Counted from the stretch's first letter, positions 21,205 to 32,529 are shown. The stretch is 64,000 nucleotides of DNA from Diplonema japonicum (GCA_964019335.1 OZ025680.1:124001-188000); one strand, 5' to 3'. A program made the numbers and translations. The notes: generated by a model not told the origin, from the sequence alone.

Positions 21205-22419
21205 TCACGCCAAATACACATCAACAATCTCCGCCTTCTGCAACGCAGTCTCGTAGTAAGGGTCTGACGGGTGAAGACCACGCGTGAAAGAAGCATGAGC
21301 CAAACCGAAATGCGTGATAAAATCTTCGGGGTTTCTCATATTCATCACGTGAAGAGATAGGTCCCGCCCGAGGGACGACCCCCTGTAGGGGGTGGGGGAT
21401 GACCAGACCTTGTAAAGAGTACAAACAGCAAGCAAGAACGGAACAGCGACAAATCGAAAAACGTGCGGGTCGGACCTCAGGGAGTGAATGTACCCTAAAC
21501 AGTCAGGAAGATGAGACATGGCATCGCAAACCATGAAATTTGTGCAGGAAACAGCATTTGGGTTGTCAACACTGACGACGCTCGGCCTTTTGACACCGAG
21601 TTCTGGAGATCGCAGGGAGTGACACTTTGTCACAAATACACCGCAAGAGTTTGCAGCTCTTTTGTCAAGCGAGCCTACCTGCACACCAAACACACCACTG
21701 AGCCCCTCCCACACCAACCCGCCAACTGCCCAGCAACATTCTTCAAACTGTGCCATGTCCTCGCATACCTTATCCTTCCCACACCTGCTCAACCCTTCCC
21801 CCCTACGCTGCACTGCCAACTGTATACTCTCTTGATACGGCACAGGCAGCGACCGAAGCATATTGTAGATAGAAGGAAGGCCCATGATCAGTTTCTTATC
21901 AAATGCTTCAACCGAGTAGATCAGATTGGTGTCGGGAAGGGTCTCGAGGGGCCCTGTGAGGAGCTGCGATTTGTTTTTTAAATGAGAATCTTGCACGCAG
22001 TCCAAGACACGGGTCAGAAGGTACAGGACACAAACAGAATGACGCAGCTCTGAGCCCTCCAGCTGGTAGAGGAGTGAAGTAACACCGCCGCATGTTTCCT
22101 CAAGGAGTGTGTAGCATGTTTGCATTGTCAGAGGGTTGTGCTGCTTCGGGACAGAGATTCTTATAGACACAGCTGTCGGTGGTAAATGGTGGGACAGCCT
22201 GAACTCACACGCGTCGCCTATCTGCGGATCCCGCTCTGGGTGGTTCTTGTTTGGTTTCACGCTCCTGGTGTCGAAGCTGAACCTGCCGTACTCACTTCTC
22301 AGCGCGCACCTCCCCTGGTCCATGCAGGTCACCACTCCTCGTACTCTTCGCTGGCTCTTCATCAACGCTTGGACACCCGCCGTCACATCTTGGGATTCCT
22401 TTGCGTACGGTCTGCACAT
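21205..22419 (-). CDS. Cold-shock-like domain fused to a degenerate squalene synthase homologue
   Basis: 404 residues, ATG at 22419. Residues about 95-350 follow farnesyl-diphosphate farnesyltransferase (squalene synthase) throughout: MQTCYTLLEETCGG, VLYLLTRVLD, CCWAVGGLVWEGLSGVFG, ANSCGVFVTKCHSLR, CDAMSHLPDCLGY and FVAVPFLLAVCTL each match a conserved block. Both Asp-rich Mg-binding motifs are lost: DTxEDD is DCVQDS (140-145), and the second, DxxED, is replaced around SLRSPEL (268-274). Catalysis by the normal mechanism is therefore unlikely. Residues about 24-90 (RRVRGVVTCM ... GRFSFDTRSV ... IGDACEF ... AVSIRI) look like a cold-shock/OB nucleic-acid-binding fold. The combination suggests a repurposed, possibly RNA-binding pseudoenzyme. 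The cold-shock call is weaker than the squalene synthase call. Confidence 0.75.
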   Translation of the reverse strand: MCRPYAKESQDVTAGVQALMKSQRRVRGVVTCMDQGRCALRSEYGRFSFDTRSVKPNKNHPERDPQIGDACEFRLSHHLPPTAVSIRISVPKQHNPLTMQTCYTLLEETCGGVTSLLYQLEGSELRHSVCVLYLLTRVLDCVQDSHLKNKSQLLTGPLETLPDTNLIYSVEAFDKKLIMGLPSIYNMLRSLPVPYQESIQLAVQRRGEGLSRCGKDKVCEDMAQFEECCWAVGGLVWEGLSGVFGVQVGSLDKRAANSCGVFVTKCHSLRSPELGVKRPSVVSVDNPNAVSCTNFMVCDAMSHLPDCLGYIHSLRSDPHVFRFVAVPFLLAVCTLYKVWSSPTPYRGSSLGRDLSLHVMNMRNPEDFITHFGLAHASFTRGLHPSDPYYETALQKAEIVDVYLA

Positions 22420-23550
22420 TCTCTTTTCTCTCTTTTTTTTTTTTTTGTCTTCTTTTTTTTTTTTTTTCTTTCTTCTTTTGTCCCAACAATATGTGTATCT
22501 GAGAGAAGGTTAGCACGGGGGAGAGAGGTTTTTACTTTAAAAAAAAAAAAAAAAAAGAATAATAATAAGAAAAAGGACAACATAACTGATCATATATATG
22601 ATGGGCTCTCTCCATCAGTAGGGCACCAACCGACGGTCTAAACCTTCCTCACTCACGTTCCCTGCTAATAATGGGTGAACAATCCAAGAATGAGAATAGA
22701 CAACGGGGTGAAGAAAAAAAGAGGGGAAAAAGATTAATCAACAAATCGCACCTACTGCCGGCTCTGGTACCATTTTGCATGAGCTGCTGTGCAGGTTGTG
22801 GCTCTTCTAAAGCGGTGAAACGGGCTTGTAAGAAGAGGGAGTGAGAGACTTGTCGTTGGGGGGGGGGGGGGGGGCGTCTACCCAACATGAAGAAATAAAG
22901 TCTTTCCCCCTTCACCCAAAAAAAAAAAAGAAGAAGTTTCTGAGAACAAATAGGAGAGAAAAAGTGTATTTCTGTTGTAAGTTCGGAACAAGACTGCTTT
23001 TCAGGAAAGTGCAAAGGCCCTTTGGCAAGACAGCGGTTCAGCGGCTTGTGTCTGGCCTAGGGCACGGAAGAACCCAAAGAAGGAGAGGCGGGTATAGAAG
23101 TCCAAAATTTTTAGAAATGTCCTTCTTACCCCCTCTTTATCTATAGTGTCATTTCTGTACGAAGGGGGGGGGGGGGGGGGGGTAATAGGGGGAAAGAAAG
23201 AGTAAAATTAGAATTTAAAAAAAAAATAAGAAGAGAGAGGGAAAGCCGTAAGACTTATTTTTTTTTTCTTTTTGTTCTTTCGTTTCTTTTGTAAAAAAAA
23301 AAAAATAGAAATCTTGCAATGCTCTCTTTTCATCTCTTTCTTGTTTTTACTTTATCTTCTCCTTTTTCTTTTCTTTTCTTTGCTCCCCGTTCTTTACACG
23401 AGAACACAACCTATGGCATAAAAAAAAGGGCCCAGCATCTCAATCCTTTGGGCACACAATAACTTAACGAATCACTCAGGGGGGGGGGGGGGGTTCAGAT
23501 TTTCTTCTGAAGAAAAAGAAAATAGACATAAAAAAAGGCACAGCTCACCA

Positions 23551-23580
23551 CCCAGTGGCTTTTTACCATTAGTGTCCTTG
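23551..23580. repeat. 30-bp direct repeat, copy 1
   Basis: The sequence containing tggctttttaccattagtg and ending tgtcctt recurs 235 bp downstream with two substitutions. The first copy is shortly followed by agagacattta, which also opens the 42-bp repeat at 294 and 963. Confidence 0.7.
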
Positions 23581-23785
23581 TTTAATAAAAAAAAAAAAAG
23601 AGACATTTAAAAAAACCCGAAAGAAATTAGCAGAATAAATACTTGAATACTGCAAAAACACTACTCACCCAAGTATCTATTTGTTAAAATATTTCCGTGC
23701 TTTTTTTCATTTCTTTCATTTCCCCTTACCTTTTTTTTTTTCATTCGACCAGGAAAAGAGGAAGAAGAAACGAGGCAAATGTTGC

Positions 23786-23815
23786 CCAATGGCTTTTTAC
23801 CATTGGTGTCCTTAG
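23786..23815. repeat. 30-bp direct repeat, copy 2
   Basis: Contains tggctttttaccattggtg and tgtcctt, matching 23551-23580 in the same orientation. There is no coding potential. Confidence 0.7.
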
Positions 23816-24167
23816 TGGTAGGGGAAGAAAAAAATATTTTTTATAAAAAAAAATTACCTGAATTACAAGTGCGTGTATGCAAAACTAAATCATGTATCAA
23901 TTTTGTTAATATTCTCAATGCCTTCCTCCCACCCTTCGAAATCTTAACGGTGGGGGAAAAAAAAAGAGAAAATAAAATAAAAAATCAGATTTTCTTTTTT
24001 AGAAAATTAATTCACCTTTGGGGAGAAGGCAGTTAGCAAGCAGCTAGCAACAACACTCTATAAAAAAATAAAATAACATGTAGTCTCGATTTTAGTGGTG
24101 CCGTGTGACACAGCAGCCAGTGAAACTTCGCCCCGAAGCCCCCTGTGGTAGAAAGTAAAAGTGGAGA

Positions 24168-24200
<33 letters not shown>

Positions 24201-24260
24201 GAATCACAACTGTTGCTACTGGATTGAGAAGAGGGGCAAAAGAGAAGGGAAAAGGGAGAA

Positions 24261-24373
24261 AAAACTCAAAGTACAGGACAAGCCCCCGCTAGAGGGCCAC
24301 CCTATGGGAGGGGGGGGGGGGGGGGGGGGTCTATCTGTTAATACTCCCCTTCTGGAGCATTGCTTTCGTCCCG
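24261..24373 (-). mobile_element. Short truncated copy of the retroelement-like 3' end
   Basis: About 110 bp matches 50804-50905, with a few substitutions and a longer G run. On the minus strand it still reads KAMLQKGSINR followed by TAG, the same C-terminal codons and stop as the 50863-51327 frame, with one Met-to-Thr change before KAM. Upstream similarity stops abruptly. A 5'-truncated insertion of the same element is the simplest explanation. Confidence 0.65.
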
Positions 24374-24494
24374 AAAAAAAGAAAAGAAAAAACGTAATCT
24401 GCGTGCATGGGGGGGGAAAGCAACTGGCTCTGCACGGGATCTGCACGGAAAAACAGGAACAGCGGCAGAACAAGACAAACTTTCCTACGAATGT

Positions 24495-24535
<41 letters not shown>

Positions 24536-24897
24536 ACTTATCGAAAAGTGAGTTTTTGACTACACAATAGAATAAAAAAACCATGACACCTGGACCGCAG
24601 CTTACATGTGTTAGCCGACCGTAAAGAATACGTGAACTACGCCATCTATGACCAACAAGTCATGAGTCATGATTCAAACCCGAGTTCCCGTAGAGGCCAT
24701 GTATGATAACTCGTTCGCAAGGCATTTCAGGGAGGTCTAATTTCCGCTTTTTTTTTTTTTTTTTTTTTTTTAAAGGGGTTTTCATAATTACACGGGAGTG
24801 TAATTAAAAGAAATGGGGGCGTGTGATACCAATACTTCATTTCGCAAAAAAGAGGAGAAGAAAACAAAAACGCGCGTTACAGGTGGGGAAGGGGAAG
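24374..24897. other. Gene-free spacer
   Basis: It contains an A run of about 35 at 24496-24531, and a 150-bp stretch of normal composition at 24580-24740 in which I could not fold a convincing tRNA or find an ORF. Confidence 0.5.
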
Positions 24898-26814
24898 TCA
24901 AAGGAGTGACATGGATGTTGAAGACGGAAGAACAAGAAGCTTTTTAGGATCATGCCTCACAGGTGTACAAGGGAAGGTTGTGACGGTGTCTTGGCAGGAA
25001 GGGACACTAGGAAGCGACACCTTTTCATAGAGACACAAATCGATTTCTTCAGAAACGGTACTTGAATACCAGGTCGACAATTGCAGGCGGCGCCGACGGC
25101 CTGTCATGAACACAAACACCTCACAGCAAGCATCAAGCAACACCTTAACCGCAAGTATTACGGTTGCCGAAAAGAGAAGATGGCTAGCCGCCCCGAACAG
25201 CACATGATCTGCAGGGTATTCATTATAGAATCCTGCAGCAAGAAGCAACAGTGCACTGAATTGCGCCCCCAAACAGGTGAAGTCCACAACTGAGTCTCGC
25301 ATTCTAGCGTGTGGCCATATTACTGCTTCAGTAACCAGCAGAACCCCAAACACAATCGCTTGGAAGAGCTTTACGTGCCCGCATGCAGCATATGTTTCTG
25401 TCTCCAAGGCGCTCATGGCAGCCAAGGAAAACGAGCTTGCAAAGTCTACAAAGCAAAACCATTCGCATCCTTGTTTGTAGGTCTTCACGACTGATGCGTA
25501 ACGCTGCACCCAATGTCTTTCTTCTTTTATGCTCACCCACTCGCTACGTCCCAACATGAAGGCCACCATTCTTCCCTTCCACTGATCATCTTCCAGCATC
25601 GCCGCTTCCAGTGGTACAGCTCTCTTAATCTCCAGCAGCACGCCCACCGGCACCGCCACGCACACCACGAGCGTCACCACACCAAACGCCACCACCAGCA
25701 AGTCCGACGACGTGGTTAGTATGAGGAAGGCGCACAGTGTAGTGCCCTGGTAGAACCACTGGAACGCGAACAGCGGGCCTGATGGCAGCCGCATGAAGCC
25801 CTGCGTGTCCATCTTCACTTTTGCGTACAACCTCTGTGGAAGCAGCACCAGCAGCTTTTCAAAGAGTTTCATCAGCAATGTGATCCCTATTAGGATGCAA
25901 ATATTCGCGACCACAGCTCCGGCAGCCTCGCTGCCCCTCACACTGATCCCTGTAGGGTGGAAGGCGCCGGGCAGCTCCTTCTCCCTTTTCGTCATGTCGC
26001 AAGCCCCACTCACCAACATCAGTCGCATCGCAGTCCCAGCAGCGGCACCGGCTCCAAGACTGGCTGCTGCCGCAGTGCCTGTGTTCACGGCGCCAGAACT
26101 GGATTCGGAGCCATGCAAGACCTTGAAGCTTGTGGGGACAGGTGTTGATGGTACGAGGGTTAGGGGTGCCGTTGTTGCTGGGGCTGGTGTTGGTGGTGCA
26201 AGGGTGAGAGGAGCAGGAGTAGGAGGAGCAGGAGTTGAAGGTGCAGGAGTAGGAGGTGCAGGGGTTGGAGGAGCAGGAGTAAGAGGTGCAGGAGTTGGAG
26301 GTGCAGGAGTGGGAGGAGCAAGAGTAGGAGGAGCAGGAGTTGGAGGAGCAGGAGTAGGAGGTGCTGGGGTAGGAGGAGCCGGAGTAGGGGGAGCAGGAGT
26401 GGGAGGTGCAGGAGTTGGAGGAGCAGGAGTTGGAGGAGCAGGAGTTGGAGGAGCAGGAGTAGGAGGTGCTGGTGTGTCGCAGACTTTTATTTCTGCGCAA
26501 CTTGTAGATCCAGTGTTGCCTATCTCACTCGCCCCCTGATCGCAGCAAGCTTGGAGGCCTATTGGATACGTGGCTATGTTGGCACAACTCATGTATCTGT
26601 ACATAAACTGGGATTGAGAGTTTATCCTCCATGTTGTGGGGCCCTCCTTAAACAACACGTAGCCATTGCCATTGCTGTTCTCCCACCTCATGGAGCCCAC
26701 CATCGTGTAAACCCCTTTGCTGGCAGCGGTGGGCGAGACATCAATCTGCACGCAGGGAGGCTGCCCCAAGCATGGATATAAGATCGCCAGCAGCACCACC
26801 AACAGGTGCCTCAT
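24898..26814 (-). CDS. Secretory multi-pass membrane protein with APPTP repeats
   Basis: 638 residues, ATG at 26814. A clear signal peptide ([17 protein letters not shown]) leads to a Cys-containing ectodomain of about 95 residues, then about 23 tandem pentapeptides, mostly APPTP (DNA 26150-26475), then a Gly/Ala stretch. From about residue 290 there are roughly seven hydrophobic helices, including [39 protein letters not shown] and [15 protein letters not shown]. The segment [19 protein letters not shown] before the first helix looks like a conserved junction. The tail is Ser/Thr-rich and cytosolic. It is probably a surface or endomembrane protein with an O-glycosylated Pro/Thr stalk (inference). 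I do not recognise the family with certainty. Confidence 0.75.
   Translation of the reverse strand: MRHLLVVLLAILYPCLGQPPCVQIDVSPTAASKGVYTMVGSMRWENSNGNGYVLFKEGPTTWRINSQSQFMYRYMSCANIATYPIGLQACCDQGASEIGNTGSTSCAEIKVCDTPAPPTPAPPTPAPPTPAPPTPAPPTPAPPTPAPPTPAPPTPAPPTPAPPTLAPPTPAPPTPAPLTPAPPTPAPPTPAPSTPAPPTPAPLTLAPPTPAPATTAPLTLVPSTPVPTSFKVLHGSESSSGAVNTGTAAAASLGAGAAAGTAMRLMLVSGACDMTKREKELPGAFHPTGISVRGSEAAGAVVANICILIGITLLMKLFEKLLVLLPQRLYAKVKMDTQGFMRLPSGPLFAFQWFYQGTTLCAFLILTTSSDLLVVAFGVVTLVVCVAVPVGVLLEIKRAVPLEAAMLEDDQWKGRMVAFMLGRSEWVSIKEERHWVQRYASVVKTYKQGCEWFCFVDFASSFSLAAMSALETETYAACGHVKLFQAIVFGVLLVTEAVIWPHARMRDSVVDFTCLGAQFSALLLLAAGFYNEYPADHVLFGAASHLLFSATVILAVKVLLDACCEVFVFMTGRRRRLQLSTWYSSTVSEEIDLCLYEKVSLPSVPSCQDTVTTFPCTPVRHDPKKLLVLPSSTSMSLL
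26150..26475. repeat. 15-bp coding tandem repeat (APPTP)
   Basis: About 22 units of 15 bp (plus-strand consensus ggaggagcaggagtt/a) inside the membrane-protein gene, with synonymous drift and some substituted units ([15 protein letters not shown]). The reading frame is kept throughout, showing selection on the stalk or recent expansion. Confidence 0.95.
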
Positions 26815-26990
26815 TTGGGAACATGGAGTCCCTTTTCTTACTACTATTATATTTTATTTTACAACAAAACTACGAAAATCAAAAAAAAAGAGAAGAGTTT
26901 TAAGGTGGGCGTATATCGGTTATAGGCCGTCAACGCGCAACCCCTCTGCATCAAAAAAAAAAAAAAAAAAATCCCCACAACTAGCGGAAG

Positions 26991-27668
26991 CTAGGTAGGT
27001 TCTCTTTCGCCTTTAAAAAGTCGGAGTGTGGATGCTTCCATCCGGGTGGGGTCGAGTCGTAGTGCACGGGGTTGGTGCGAGGCGACAACGGCCTTGGCTT
27101 TTTCGGCCTTGTGAACGCGCGAAACGGCAACAGAAGAATAGAGGCGGCCCAGACAGAGGGATTGGGTCTCGGGGGTGTGCTTCTTTGCAGGTGCTCGGTC
27201 AGGTTTGTATTTTTCTGCAAGACGAGTGGCCAGCTGCACAGCATGCTGTACAGGAGCATAATATGCGGTGGTGTTCAGCCTCCCTAGTTCATCATCTGGC
27301 AGGGGGACAAGCAGTACCTTACCTTTGAACGGTTCCAAGTTCCCATAACGGGCCTTCCTGCCTTGGAGGTGCATTCTATCTGCCACTGCTTCTTGCTTCC
27401 CTTTCGTTAGCTTCATCTTGCACAGGGCTCGCCTTTCCTTGTCCACTCGTGCAAGGACACCATCCTGGAAGTCCTGTCTCCTCTTTGCGCTGAAATCGCA
27501 CAAACGCTCCCCTAGTTTTTGTACCTCCTCTGGGCTCAACCTTTTGCCTGCAGCCTCGCTGGTATACTCGGCTTGTTCACTCTCTAGTCTCTGTTTCTCT
27601 CTTAGTAAATGCAATTTTCGCTCCCTCGGGTCCTTGAAGGAAACCTCTTCTGTCATCCATCTTCCCAT
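26991..27668 (-). CDS. Basic helical protein of unknown function
   Basis: 225 residues, ATG at 27668 (a second ATG four codons later). The first 100 residues are strongly helical and charged (REKQRLESEQAEY, LGERLCDFSAKRRQDF), likely coiled coil. The middle contains LLVPLPDDELGRLN and AYYAPVQHAVQLATRLAEKY. The C-terminus is basic. I recognise no family. Composition and codon use resemble the neighbouring genes, and the frame is long for AT-rich flanks, so it is probably real. The next gene upstream is more than 3 kb away. Confidence 0.6.
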   Translation of the reverse strand: MGRWMTEEVSFKDPRERKLHLLREKQRLESEQAEYTSEAAGKRLSPEEVQKLGERLCDFSAKRRQDFQDGVLARVDKERRALCKMKLTKGKQEAVADRMHLQGRKARYGNLEPFKGKVLLVPLPDDELGRLNTTAYYAPVQHAVQLATRLAEKYKPDRAPAKKHTPETQSLCLGRLYSSVAVSRVHKAEKAKAVVASHQPRALRLDPTRMEASTLRLFKGEREPT

Positions 27669-28375
27669 TATATTTTGTGGGCGATTGTTTAAAGAGTGTC
27701 CTTTTTCTTTTTTTTTTTTCTTCTTCTTTTTTTGTTTATCCCCTACAGTTTGTTTTTATTTTTTTTTTGCAAAAAAAAAAGAGAAAAAAAAAGTGGACCA
27801 AAAGGAGAGAAGGAAAAAAGAGAAAAAATGGGAGGGGAAGGGCTATAGAAGGCAATAGAGAGGGGGTTTGAACACAATGGAGGGGGGGGGGGGGAGGTAA
27901 AAGGAAAAAACCGGAGGTTGGCATTGAATAAGGGAGAACAAAAAAAAAAAAGAGATGTGGTAGAAGGTGACGGGGGAAGGGAGAATGGGGCAAGTAAAGA
28001 AAAAAAATATAAAAAAAAGAATACAAATAACAGGAGTGACGAGAGAAAGAAAAGAAGAGAAAAAAAAAGGGGGGAAAGAAAGAAGGAGTACAGGTGTGGA
28101 GACTTTTGTGTATAAAGGGAAAACAAAAAACTATTTTGAATTTCAAAGCACGGAGGGGAGCAAGGTGGGATAGAACACATAAAGTGGGGAAAAAAAAAGA
28201 GCAAAAAAATACAAGTGGGGGTGGGGGTATTGAGACTATGAAATTCTAAAATATTTTTTTTTTCTTTTTTTTTTTTCTTTTGAACTTTTTTTCTTTTTAC
28301 TCGATCCCCATTTTGATAAAACCTAAAAGTTAAAAAATTCTTAACTTAACTTAAAGTCAAAAACCTTCGTTAGAA

Positions 28376-28418
<43 letters not shown>

Positions 28419-30795
28419 TGCCCTTTTGAAAAGTCATTAGCTTCTCTCGTTTTCTTCCCTTCGTCCTTCTTCAACAAATCCTTTCTCTCCATTGTGTTCC
28501 ACTGTAAGAAAGAACAAACGCGTCGCTTCATGGGAAGGGGAAAAACTGATTCAATAAAAAAAAAAAGGATGTACAATCCTGCTTTAGCCTTTTTCATCTT
28601 CCCCCCCCCCCTTTTTTTCGTACTATTTTCTTCACTCACTAAAGGCGTGGGAGGAAAATGTACCCAAGCGGAGGGGCATTCTGACTATTCTTTGATCAGG
28701 ACCATGAGAACAAAGCAGGGAGTGACTTAAACGACGAGAAGGGCGTAAACAACTTAACCACCCAAATCATTATTTAACTCTAGTTACGAGTTAAAAACAA
28801 CGACTCATCTCATCATTAACCTCTTTTGTGAAGCAAGAAAAACCCCCTTCTAAGATGAAGGAGACTCACAACACGTAAAAAAAAAAAAAAGAAAAAAAAA
28901 AAAAAAAAAAAAAAAAAAACACTTTTTTTTTCTCTCTCTTTTTTTTTTTTTTTTTCTTCCTTTTTTCTTCTCCCGGGAGCAGGGTTGAAAATCTTTTTAT
29001 TCTTTTTGTTTAAAAAAAAAAGGGGGGCCATACATTTTTCTTCTTTTTTTTTTCTTCATTTCTTTGAGGTGGGTGTGGGAGGGGCTCAACTAGCAATGAA
29101 GGACCGCAAGTGGGCTCCGCATCACTAAGTATAACAAGAACCAAAGAACTGGTGGGGGGGGGGAGGGAGGGGAAAACTTGGAAAATTCAGATAGTGAATC
29201 GCAATAAAACGAAAAACAGGAGAGAAAAAAAAAAGCAGGAGGACTTTGCGCACTCCCGTGAAACAAAGTCTCTTCTTTCGCCATGCCGCCTCTTTTTCAT
29301 TTCCTTAATCTTACACTCACCTCAATTCTTCTCTCTCTCCCCCCCCCCCCCCCCCCCCCACACCCCCCGAAAGAAAGTGTTAACTGAAGGGAGTTTGTAA
29401 AGAATATAGAGTTAAAAGGAAGTCTCTTCGAGAAGCCCCTTGTTCTCAAGGCTCTAAATTATAAAACTACTATTCTTTATCACGTCCTTCCTAATGAAAA
29501 TCCCTCTTTTTTTTTTGATGTCACCGAGAGTGAAAATAAAATTTTTCATTCATTTCGTTGTGAATACACAGTTTTTTTTTCTTTTTTACTTTTTTTGGGG
29601 GGGGGCAACCCTTAGCTAAAAGGACTGAAAGATAATAAAAAAAAAAAAAAAACCAAGTAGGGGGAAGCCTTTTTTTAAGAAAAAAAGACAAGAAAATCCC
29701 CCTCATTCCCAAACTAACGCCCTCAATGGGCCTCTCCAGCCCTCCTATATTGTAAAATACTGGCAATTCTAGAAATGCAGGAGGAACTGGAGGGGAAAAG
29801 AACAATGGGATGAAGAAAACAAGGGGGGAAGAAAAAACACAAAAAATTTTATAAAAATGTATGTTACCCGGGGGTTATAAAGAGGCGAACAAAAAAAAGT
29901 TCAATACAGGGGGGTGTTTTTTTTTTTGCCTTCTAATTTTTTTTCTTTCTTTTTTTTTCCACTGCCGGTGTGCGGGGAAGGGGGGGGGGGGGGGGGGGAG
30001 AGAGAGAGAGAAGGGAATAATTTGTTATTTACAATTTTCCTTTTTTTTTTTTGTTGCCGGCCAAGGGGAGGCCATATGCCATATCCGAATCCCATATAAG
30101 AAAAGTGAGAGGGTACACGTAATGTCTACTATGAGGAAAACAAAAACAAAAAACAAAAAAAGTTGTGTTACACTTTGGGAAGAAAGAAAAGAAAATCGAA
30201 CAGGCAGCGGTGGGCGATGGATCCAAAGAGGGATTTAAAAAAAGGGGGGAGTGAGGAGGGTGCGAGAGGACAAGGGTGGGATGAACAAATATAAAAAAAA
30301 ACTGTTACAAAAGGAAAACGCACCCCCCCCCCCCCCCCAACCACCACCAAAACTCCTCTCGCCTCCGACAGTCTCTTTGTTCTGTCTCATTTTTTTTTTC
30401 CATTTCTTTTTTTTTCATTCTCTCTTTTTTTTTCTTATCCCCGTTCTCCCTCTTTTTTTTTTTTTTTTTTTTTTTTTCATAAAAAAAATTAAAAAAAAGG
30501 GTATTTTGTGTGTGCGAGGGGGGGGAACGGAGGGGAGGGATGGAGAAAAAAAAAAAGAAAAAAAAACAGAAGGAAAAAAAAAAAAAAAAAAAAAAAAAAA
30601 AGACCGGGAAGGAGGGAGAAAAGGGGGAAACAAGTGTTAGTAACGACCAAAAAAAAAAAAAGGGGGATGTGTACAAGCGTAAAAAAAAACAAAAAACAAA
30701 AAACCCAACACTCAAAAACACTAGAAATACAAAGGAGGCGGGAGGGGGGGAGTCAGGAAAAGGGTGGGGGAAAGAGAAAAAAAAAAAAGAAAAAC
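27669..30795. other. 3.1-kb gene desert
   Basis: No gene supported on either strand. The DNA is a mosaic of A, T, G and C homopolymers, with short islands of normal composition at about 28400-28560, 28640-28810 and 29690-29790 that show no ORF or RNA structure I could recognise. One copy of a dispersed repeat lies at 29403-29453. Long frames here are poly-Phe, poly-Lys or poly-Pro and lack ATG-to-stop gene character. Confidence 0.65.
29403..29453. repeat. Dispersed repeat, copy 2 (paired with 3048-3102)
   Basis: Contains gagttaaaaggaagtctctt and ccttgttctcaagg, similar to the copy near 3048 with several substitutions and indels. Same orientation, gene-free context. Confidence 0.5.
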
Positions 30796-32105
30796 TCACC
30801 CGTGTTCAAAAACAGAGATGATAGCGGTAACATTATCCTTCGATCCAAGAGAGATGGCGTGGGCACAGAGGAACGGGGCGAGGTCCGTGAAGGGAGAGAC
30901 CATTTCCCTCCGCTTTTCTTTCACGAAATCCACGGCCTCCTGAGGGGACAACACATCCCACAACCCGTCCGACCCCAATATCAAGAGCTCTTCAAGAGGT
31001 GTAATGGGCACCGAAAACACCTCAGGAATGCATGAAGTATGCTCAGAACAAGGACGGCATCCCAGAACCCTTGTGACAGATACAACACCATCCACCCTTA
31101 AATTCCCGTTTAAATCACGGATAACGCCGCCTCTTGCTGTTACGGCGGCAGCTTCTTTGGGGTTCGAGGCGATGTGGGGATGGGTTAAAAGTTCGCTTGT
31201 CCCGTCTGCCCGGCCGATGACAGCACCACAGTCTCCAACAGACGCGAAATGCATTGTGTTTCCGTTCATTAAGCACATTAGCGCAGTGGTCCCCGCATCG
31301 CACTCGACTTGCTCCGCTCTTTCCAAAAAACTGGTGTTGATTTTTCGAAACGACTCGATAAAAGCAGTTTCAACATCGTGGGGAAAGCTATCGTGGCTGA
31401 GGACTTCTTGGGGTAGCTGGTCACGTGTGAAAGAAGCTGCTTCCGACCCCCCATGACCATCGAAGACGCCCAAGGCCCGGAATGTGTGTTTAGACTGTGG
31501 TTCGGTGTACTCATCAGTTGTGTTGGTGCTGTCGCCGTTTTTGTTGCCGAAATAGTTGCTCCAATGGAGGTAGCTGCAGTGGTAATCCTCCATGGCCTGC
31601 CTTGTCCCTTTCGCTCCGTATGTGCTGACTGTTACCAAACGTTTCAAAGAACTGTCCTGTGGCGTTTGATCCGCGATCGGCTTCGCCCAGTTTTTAACAT
31701 TGTCAGTCAACCATCTTTCGATTCTAGGTAGATCCCACCATTTCGTCCCGCGAGTTGCCTCGTCTAGTGCTGACTCGTCTGACTGTAATTTTTCCGCTTC
31801 TTCTGCGTTCTGTTTGGGGGGGGGGGGTTGTTTTTTTGTTGTTGTTTTGTGTTACGTACTTTGCTGACGCCCTCTATTAACTCCTCCACGTATTTTCTAA
31901 ACGTTACCAGGTGGTGGGCGCTCATTCTCTCCTCGCTTATCTCGGTGTTCAGTATCCTGTAAGCCATCGCTTTCGTTCTGGCCGGCATTTCACTGTCCGT
32001 TGCGGTGTCTCTCACAAACGGCCCCCTTTTCCGTGCCGCTATCTGCCGCATCCGTTTCGCTCTATACGCAGCAGCAGCTGTTGTTGTATTGCCTCCGCTT
32101 TCCAT
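30796..32105 (-). CDS. PP2C-family (PPM) protein phosphatase
   Basis: Two exons, 31860-32105 and 30796-31809, with a 50-nt intron (31810-31859, GTACGT donor, AAACAG acceptor, phase 0), give 419 residues. Without the upstream exon the phosphatase frame has no ATG; after splicing it runs VSK|NAEEAEKLQSDE and then WWDLPRIERWLTDN into the catalytic domain. PPM motifs are present: RQAMEDY, GVFDGHGG, DAGTTALMCLM, ASVGDCGAV, LLILGSDGLWDVLS and GSKDNVTAIIS. The metal-binding Asp residues (MED, DGH, SDG, KDN) are intact, so it should be an active Mn/Mg-dependent Ser/Thr phosphatase. The N-terminal 130 residues are basic and helical, of unknown role. Substrates cannot be inferred. Confidence 0.9.
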
Positions 32106-32188
32106 TTTGGGGGGAGGGGAGGGGGGACTTCTTTTTTTTGTTTTTTTGTTTTGTTTTTTTTTTTTTTTTTTAGATTCTCCCTTCTCCT

Positions 32189-32222
<34 letters not shown>

Positions 32223-32529
32223 TTTTGAGGGGGATTGACAACTAATTTAAAATAAAAAACCCAGACGTAAAAAAAAAAAAAAAAAAAGACAGCGTATGAA
32301 CAGAGTCGCGGTCAGACTGTATAAGTCCATCCCTTGTGGTGGTTGCCATCTCTTCGCCGTGGGCAGGTGAATCCAGGTCAGTCCAGTTGTCATCCTTCAC
32401 GACCCCAAAAAAATTTTTTTTCGATCGGAAAAATAAAAAAAAAGTCCTCCCCCAGTGGAGACAAGAGAGGAAGAGCCATCTTTTGCCACCCAGAGAACGG
32501 GAGATTTTCCCCAATCCCTCCCCCCATGT
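32106..32529. other. Spacer without a gene
   Basis: T-rich and A-rich tracts on both sides of a 200-bp stretch of mixed composition (32290-32520). No gene seen; it holds the processing signals between the transporter and phosphatase genes. Confidence 0.6.

Larger units (their letters stand above)
22420..24260. other. Gene-free spacer with short repeats
   Basis: No supported gene. Low-complexity DNA with G runs at about 22859-22875, 23165-23182 and 23479-23493. It holds a 30-bp repeat pair at about 23551-23580 and 23786-23815, listed separately. Confidence 0.6.

Noticed and set aside
24590..24720. Possible tRNA gene (ttcaaacccgag-like T-loop)
   Set aside because: No acceptor stem, anticodon arm or D-arm could be paired around it.
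25793..26539. Plus-strand Gly/Val-rich frame over the APPTP repeats
   Set aside because: It is the antisense reading of the 15-bp repeat in the membrane-protein gene, which has a signal peptide and membrane helices.
30716..30797. Extra C-terminal exon of the PP2C gene
   Set aside because: A GTGAG donor overlaps the stop, but the candidate downstream exon reads only T-rich low-complexity codons; the TGA at 30796 fits the family's normal end.
31764..32105. Independent 113-residue gene upstream of PP2C
   Set aside because: Its C-terminal part reads through a GTACGT...AAACAG intron into Asn/Pro/Lys low complexity; the first 82 codons are exon 1 of the phosphatase.
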